Shown here in pieces: positions 21,297 to 23,798 of a stretch of DNA of 23,798 nucleotides. The position numbers and the translations under genes were made by a program. Below the pieces are notes generated by a model. That model was not told the DNA's origin, searched no databases, and was given only the letters and a program-made list of their open reading frames with translations. Each line of letters starts with the position of its first letter. Within the stretch, counting starts at the first letter, position 1. Source of the stretch: M3007 sp964589365. Lineage in GTDB: Bacteria; Bacteroidota; Bacteroidia; Chitinophagales; Saprospiraceae. The DNA lies in contig CAZPTQ010000074.1 of NCBI GenBank assembly GCA_964589365.1, forward strand, positions 1 through 23,798. The letters are read 5' to 3'.

Positions 21297-23696
21297 ATGA
21301 AGTTAACGTATCTTTTTCTCGCTTTTTTGTTTGGGTTCAATGTTCTCCAGAGCTCCGCTCAATGCCCACCGGGTGAGGACGAAGTTCGGCTCGAATTCAA
21401 TTCAGATCTGTATTTCTATGAATTGAGCTGGACGGTTGCAAACGAAGACAGCAGCGTGGTGTTTGGCACCGGGACTTTGCCAGATTCGAGCACGCATAAT
21501 TTCTTCTATTGCATACCTGCCGATCAATGTGCCACCCTTACAATCGTTGACAATGCAGCGGATGGGTTTTTCCCGGACGGTTGGTATCGTATTTACTTGA
21601 ATGATACTTTGGCTTATGCCAGCAAGGTTGGAAGCTACTTTTCCACCGAAAGCGTGCGTTTTAATTGCCCGCCCGGTACTTCCTGCACCAGTCCTATTTT
21701 CCTCAGCCCAGGTACAGGGACTTCTCCCACAGCCGATGAAGTTTGGTACAGTTTCACTCCTGCGGATACGGGCATGTACGTCATAGCCACTTGCGAAGCC
21801 GCTTGCCCCACCAAAATCTGGGTGTACGACCTTTGCGCGGGCATCTTTATTTCAGAAGACCAACTGGGCACCATTTACTACGCCAAAAATGGTTGTCCCG
21901 ATGGGTCGGCTTCGGCACACCTTAATTTGGAAGCCGGAAAAGAATATTTCATCCGTATCCGCTACCAAACAGAAGGATGCAGCACTGATCCAATCCCTTA
22001 CAATTTGGTTTATCTCGGGCCGGTGGTGGGCTGTATGGACCCCGCAGCTTGCAACTACGAACCACTTGCAACCGTAAGCGGTGATACTTGTATTTATCCC
22101 GGCGACCCCGCTTGCCCCAATGCGCCCGATTTTGTGGTGAAGGAAGATGTTTTGAATAGTTCGCTCCAGTTTTCGAGCATGGAAAACCCAAACGCTTGTA
22201 CGGTAGAAGAGGGCTGTCTGCGTGGGCTTGGCACACGCTACCTCATCGAATTTACTACTTACATCGAGAACATCGGGGATGCCGATTACTACATTGGAAG
22301 CCCGCCAGCGGATATCAATGAACCATCCACGCAGTTTGTGTGGGATCCCTGCCACCACCATTGGCATTACATGGGCTATGCTGAATACATCCTATTCAAT
22401 TCGGCAGGTTACCGCATTCCGATTGGTTCAAAAACAGGGTTTTGTGTGCTTGATCTCGTTTGCGATCCTGGAATTATTGCTAAATATGGTTGCGTCAACA
22501 TGGGCATCTCGGCAGGATGTGGGGATGTATATGAAATTGGCCTCCCTTGCCAATGGATTGACATCACGGGCATTCCCGCCGACGATTATACCATGGTGGT
22601 TCGGGTGAACTGGGACAAAAGCCCAGATAAGATTGGCCGCGTGGAAAAGCGCTACGACAACAACTGGGCACAGGCTTGTTTCAATCTTTCTTATGACGGT
22701 ATTACACCTGAAGTATCGTTCAATGCCGACTCCTGCCAGCAATTCACCGACTGTTTGGGAGAGATATTTGGCAATGCGCAGCCCGACTGCAATGGAGTGT
22801 GCAACGGTCCTGCCCTCATCGGCGATTGGAACCAGGACAGCCTGCGCAACGAGTTGGATATCATGGGTTATCTCAGTGCTGCGCTTGCCGACAATGGTGT
22901 AAGCACTCCATGCAATGATCTGCACGAAGACGGTGAAATCAATGTGTTCGACGCGGCCTTGCTTCAGGAGTGCAAGCTCTATGCCGATAGCCAGCAGCAT
23001 TGGATTCAGCGTTTTCCCTGCCAATTCCCAACTGGTTTTCTCAATACACAGGACCTGGTGACAATACAGCCAGGAATGGTGGACACGGTGGCAAAAACCT
23101 TCGATGTCCAGATTGCCAACCCCTATCACGAGATCATGGCTTATGAATTCTCAGTGAGCGGCCTTGTGATAGCATCCGTAGAAAACCTCGCGACAGAACA
23201 TCTGGTTGTGCCCATGTTCAACCCGGGTACGGGGAAAATACTCGCCCTTGCTGCCGACGAATCGAGCATCAACAAGCACTTTACTCCGAGCACTTTTTTG
23301 CGGGTACACTATTCGGCTTTAACCGACCACATGGTATGCGTGTCGGAAATTACTGCGGTGGTGAACAACAAATACCAACAGAGCAACGCCACGCTGGCTG
23401 ACCCAAATTGTGTTCCCGTAACCTTCGTGGGTTTGAATGAACCTGGCAAAGCACCTTTCGCCGTATTCGTTCAGCCCAACCCTATGCGCGAAAGCACCAC
23501 GGTGTTTTTTGAAAACAAAAACGCCGAACCGATGATGTTTACGCTGACGGATTTGACGGGTCGTACCCTGCGTTCCTTCAGCGATTTACGCGGCGAATCC
23601 CTCAACATCGAACGGAACGGGCTGCCTCAAGGCACCTACCTCTTCACCCTTCATGGTAATCGTGGCAGTGTGAGTGGGAAGCTGGTGATGATGTAA
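21297..23696 (+). CDS. Secreted lysyl oxidase-family protein with dockerin-like and T9SS sorting domains
   Basis: Lysyl oxidases are copper amine oxidases that turn lysine side chains into reactive aldehydes and cross-link proteins. The ATG at 21297 opens a signal peptide (MKLTYLFLAFLFGFNVLQSSA), giving 799 aa. N-terminal beta domains (~22-240) are followed by a GCMDPAACNYEP Cys motif (~245-256). The LOX domain (~280-465) has the copper talon WDPCHHHWH with H353, H355 and H357 matching the three His ligands of human LOX. K379 (GSKTGFCV) and Y412 (GCGDVYEIG, then CQWIDI) match the LTQ-forming Lys320 and Tyr355. It is therefore predicted to be active. A dockerin-like pair follows (~508-560: GDWNQDSLRNELDIMGYL; HEDGEINVFDAALLQE), then a cohesin-like beta domain and a T9SS type A sorting domain (~727-799: QPNPMRESTTVFF...GTYLFTLHGNRGSVSGKLV). 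Substrate unknown; matrix or surface-protein cross-linking is an inference. Confidence 0.92.
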   Translation: MKLTYLFLAFLFGFNVLQSSAQCPPGEDEVRLEFNSDLYFYELSWTVANEDSSVVFGTGTLPDSSTHNFFYCIPADQCATLTIVDNAADGFFPDGWYRIYLNDTLAYASKVGSYFSTESVRFNCPPGTSCTSPIFLSPGTGTSPTADEVWYSFTPADTGMYVIATCEAACPTKIWVYDLCAGIFISEDQLGTIYYAKNGCPDGSASAHLNLEAGKEYFIRIRYQTEGCSTDPIPYNLVYLGPVVGCMDPAACNYEPLATVSGDTCIYPGDPACPNAPDFVVKEDVLNSSLQFSSMENPNACTVEEGCLRGLGTRYLIEFTTYIENIGDADYYIGSPPADINEPSTQFVWDPCHHHWHYMGYAEYILFNSAGYRIPIGSKTGFCVLDLVCDPGIIAKYGCVNMGISAGCGDVYEIGLPCQWIDITGIPADDYTMVVRVNWDKSPDKIGRVEKRYDNNWAQACFNLSYDGITPEVSFNADSCQQFTDCLGEIFGNAQPDCNGVCNGPALIGDWNQDSLRNELDIMGYLSAALADNGVSTPCNDLHEDGEINVFDAALLQECKLYADSQQHWIQRFPCQFPTGFLNTQDLVTIQPGMVDTVAKTFDVQIANPYHEIMAYEFSVSGLVIASVENLATEHLVVPMFNPGTGKILALAADESSINKHFTPSTFLRVHYSALTDHMVCVSEITAVVNNKYQQSNATLADPNCVPVTFVGLNEPGKAPFAVFVQPNPMRESTTVFFENKNAEPMMFTLTDLTGRTLRSFSDLRGESLNIERNGLPQGTYLFTLHGNRGSVSGKLVMM

Positions 23697-23743
23697 ATTG
23701 GTATAATGGTGATTGGTGTAATGGTGATTGGTAGATTGGTGAC
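23697..23743. repeat. Tandem word array after the lysyl oxidase gene
   Basis: Starts directly after the TAA stop. Units GTATAATGGTGATTG, GTGTAATGGTGATTG, GTAGATTGGTGA form a 15-nt period. The ATTGGTGATTGG wording is shared with the array at 4868-4930. The window ends before any inverted partner can be seen. Confidence 0.85.
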
Positions 23744-23798
23744 GGGAGTGTTCAAAAATCTGTGTCAACTGCTGGTTACACCCCCTACCCCTAAAGGG

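Overview
The window comes from a Bacteroidota chromosome, most likely a Saprospiria-like or related gliding/secreting lineage. Four large secreted proteins end in type IX secretion (T9SS) type A C-terminal sorting domains, and two carry SprB-type repeats. LytTR regulation, Bacteroidota-style lipoproteins and the general lack of Shine-Dalgarno sequences fit the same assignment. This is inferred from protein families; no rRNA or tRNA gene is visible.

Layout: 1-1217 (minus) holds a small unknown protein and a VapBC-like toxin-antitoxin pair whose toxin is broken by an in-frame stop. 1307-6745 (minus) is a housekeeping stretch: glycogen synthase, FtsY, a REC-LytTR response regulator and an MltD-like lytic transglycosylase with LysM domains. 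7062-18538 (minus) is a surface-protein stretch: an Asp-box (BNR/sortilin-like) lipoprotein with dockerin-like, cohesin-like and T9SS domains, then two paralogous gingipain-fold (C25-like) proteins on either side of a Cys-rich lipoprotein. By eye, both paralogues have lost the catalytic His and Cys. 19151-20959 (minus) holds dapB, a frameshifted four-helix-bundle (S23/IVS family) gene and a START-domain protein. 21297-23696 (plus) encodes a secreted lysyl oxidase with all copper-binding and LTQ cofactor residues present.

The most unusual signal is between the genes. Almost every intergenic gap carries a tandem array of a short 'word' (7-15 nt). The word differs at each locus, and the array is often followed by a core and an inverted copy of the same word. 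Cores range from a few bases to a whole four-helix-bundle gene. One 15-nt word array lies in frame inside a secreted protein and encodes a pentapeptide repeat. The two duplicated C25-like genes share upstream DNA but carry about 2 versus 18 copies of the same word. Arrays often touch start or stop codons. A second, hairpin-type repeat flanks the LytTR gene in inverted orientation and appears a third time inside the coding tail of glgA.

Functional links are modest. The surface proteins share modular parts (dockerin-like, cohesin-like, SprB, T9SS sorting domain), while the housekeeping genes appear to be unrelated single transcription units separated by terminators and repeats.
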